Assembly: GCF_003937915.1 (NCBI RefSeq)
Contig: NZ_RHUM01000004.1
Location: 1 to 64,000 of the forward strand
Direction: 5' to 3'
DNA from: Erwinia sp. 198
Lineage (GTDB): Bacteria > Pseudomonadota > Gammaproteobacteria > Enterobacterales > Enterobacteriaceae
Length of the DNA: 64,000 nt
Below the pieces are notes generated by a model. The model was not told the origin of the DNA. It saw nothing but the letters and a program-made list of their open reading frames with translations, and searched no databases. A program made the position numbers and the translations under genes. This document shows positions 62,965-64,000 of the stretch, piece after piece (the first letter of the stretch is position 1; each line of letters starts with the position of its first letter).

Positions 62965-64000
62965 TTACAAAGGGGCGATATGTTTTTCTATCCGTTGCAT
63001 AGCGGCCTGCCAGGGGCACAGCGTGCCTACGCTCGTTTGCCTGCATCCCGAAAACGTCAGCTCGCTCAGCAGCAGAGGGTGCTGCTTATCAAGCGGCGTA
63101 AGCTCGCGCAGCTGGGCAAGGCTTTGCGCCTGAAAATAGATGCGAATAAAACGCTCGTCCTTATGCCGCCACCGCTCGAACACCAGACTGCCGCCGGGCG
63201 GAATATTGCCGTGCGGATAATCGGCCTGCTGCCAGCGGAAATCCAACAGGGTACGCAGCCAGGCAATATTGATATCATGAGCGACATAGAGCAGCCAGCG
63301 CACGTCCGGCGGCGCGTCGGTTGCTCTCTCTCCGGTCACGCCAGCGCGCAGCGCGCCGGCAATCTGGTTCATCAGCCCTGAAGTGCCACGGCTGGCCAGC
63401 GTGGGCAAATCGTTGGTGTAATCATACTTAGCGCTCAGCAGCGGCAGCAGCGCGGCCAGTTCCGCCTGATTATTAACCTTGCCGAAGGCCACTTCGCCGG
63501 GCGGCTGGTTTTCGCTCCATTCCAGCCGCAGCGTTTCCGCCATTGCAGCCAGCGTATCCAGCCCCTGAATGCCGACCGTGCCGTTCGACCAGGTGGCAAG
63601 CTGCCAGGGCTGGCTGAAAACAGGGCAGGGACGATCGGGCTGACAGACGGCTTTTTTTAACGCGTCGATTTGCGGTTGCAGCCGCCGCTGCGCGTCTGCC
63701 AGGCTGCCGCCCATCGCGCGTAGCGCTTCCTGACGGTGCGTCGCGGCCTGCTCCGGGCTAACTTTCTCGTTGGGAAGCTGAAACAGCGAGGCAGCCATGA
63801 CATGCGTCTTAATGCCGCAGCCCGGAAAAGCCGCCTCGGCTAATGCCTGCGCGGTTGCCTGGGTACGCTGCATCGGACTGGCTATCAGATGAAAATCCCG
63901 TTCCCCCGGGCAGCCTTTGTCCAGCAGGCCTGCTTCACGATAGTAACTGCTCTCGTAACGTCCTTTCAGCCAGGCGGCCGTATAGCCGTGACCGGTCAGG
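62965..64000 (-). CDS. Histidine acid phosphatase (AppA/Agp type), N-terminus outside window
   Basis: The frame runs in from the right edge (first residues LTGHGYTAAWLKGRYESSYY) and stops at 62965. Family marks are GCPGERDFHLIASPMQRTQA, WSENQP, LLYVAHDINIAWLRTLLDFR with the catalytic HD, and IPPGGSLVFERWRHKDERFI, which resembles AppA phytase more than Agp. Such periplasmic enzymes cleave phosphate from phytate or sugar phosphates. The RHG motif and signal peptide lie beyond the window. Confidence 0.9.
   Translation of the reverse strand, partial: LTGHGYTAAWLKGRYESSYYREAGLLDKGCPGERDFHLIASPMQRTQATAQALAEAAFPGCGIKTHVMAASLFQLPNEKVSPEQAATHRQEALRAMGGSLADAQRRLQPQIDALKKAVCQPDRPCPVFSQPWQLATWSNGTVGIQGLDTLAAMAETLRLEWSENQPPGEVAFGKVNNQAELAALLPLLSAKYDYTNDLPTLASRGTSGLMNQIAGALRAGVTGERATDAPPDVRWLLYVAHDINIAWLRTLLDFRWQQADYPHGNIPPGGSLVFERWRHKDERFIRIYFQAQSLAQLRELTPLDKQHPLLLSELTFSGCRQTSVGTLCPWQAAMQRIEKHIAPL

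Overview
The window is chromosomal DNA of a gamma-proteobacterium of the order Enterobacterales, most likely family Erwiniaceae (Pantoea, Mixta or Erwinia type). The reasons are enterobacterial-type proteins throughout (AraE, IraP, YjbE, ProC, YaiI, AroL, YaiA, AroM, RdgC, SbcCD, PhoBR, BrnQ, ProY) and a fairly high GC content. The genus is an inference. Family assignments come from reading the proteins; no search was run.

Left part (1-14 kb): the 3' end of a flagellin gene, several small proteins, a possible 2H phosphoesterase, araE with an AraC-like half-site, a YcaD-like MFS carrier, a coupled pair of tiny ORFs, a FUSC-type membrane protein, a fluoride riboswitch in front of crcB, an IolT-type sugar carrier, iraP, an orphan yjbE-like gene, a YmgB-like connector and an acyltransferase.

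Middle part (14-32 kb): a repeat-bearing intergenic region with a pair of TTGTACAA palindromes, a five-gene peptide/nickel-type ABC transporter plus a second binding protein, a CPBP membrane protease, a CHASE4-like/PAS/GGDEF/EAL protein, a 21-residue membrane peptide, an I78 inhibitor lipoprotein facing an ScsD-like thioredoxin, a YcgZ-like connector, a cold-shock protein, an MdtG-like MFS carrier and a Rieske/AIF-type oxidoreductase.

Right part (32-60 kb) keeps the E. coli gene order proC-yaiI-aroL-yaiA-aroM-ppnP-rdgC ... sbcC-sbcD-phoB-phoR ... brnQ-proY, with insertions. Between proC and yaiI there is a DUF421 pair. Between rdgC and sbcC there is a block with an ethanolamine-type permease, a small-molecule kinase, an AraC regulator, a CsgG/DUF4810/DUF799 lipoprotein operon, two YdcZ-type membrane proteins and a LysR regulator. 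Between phoR and brnQ there is a PstS-like protein and a MetE-like methyltransferase with MetJ and MetR sites. iraP and the GGDEF/EAL gene lie to the left, as iraP and dgcC do in E. coli, so the backbone looks like one ancestral segment enlarged by insertions.

Right end (60-64 kb): an Hsp20 gene with a heat-shock promoter and a ROSE-like thermometer, an Ail/OmpX-type outer-membrane protein, an AT-rich stretch with 21 copies of a 7-bp repeat, a shortened SymE gene abutting broken two-partner-secretion genes, and a histidine acid phosphatase cut by the window edge. No tRNA, rRNA, CRISPR array or insertion sequence was seen.
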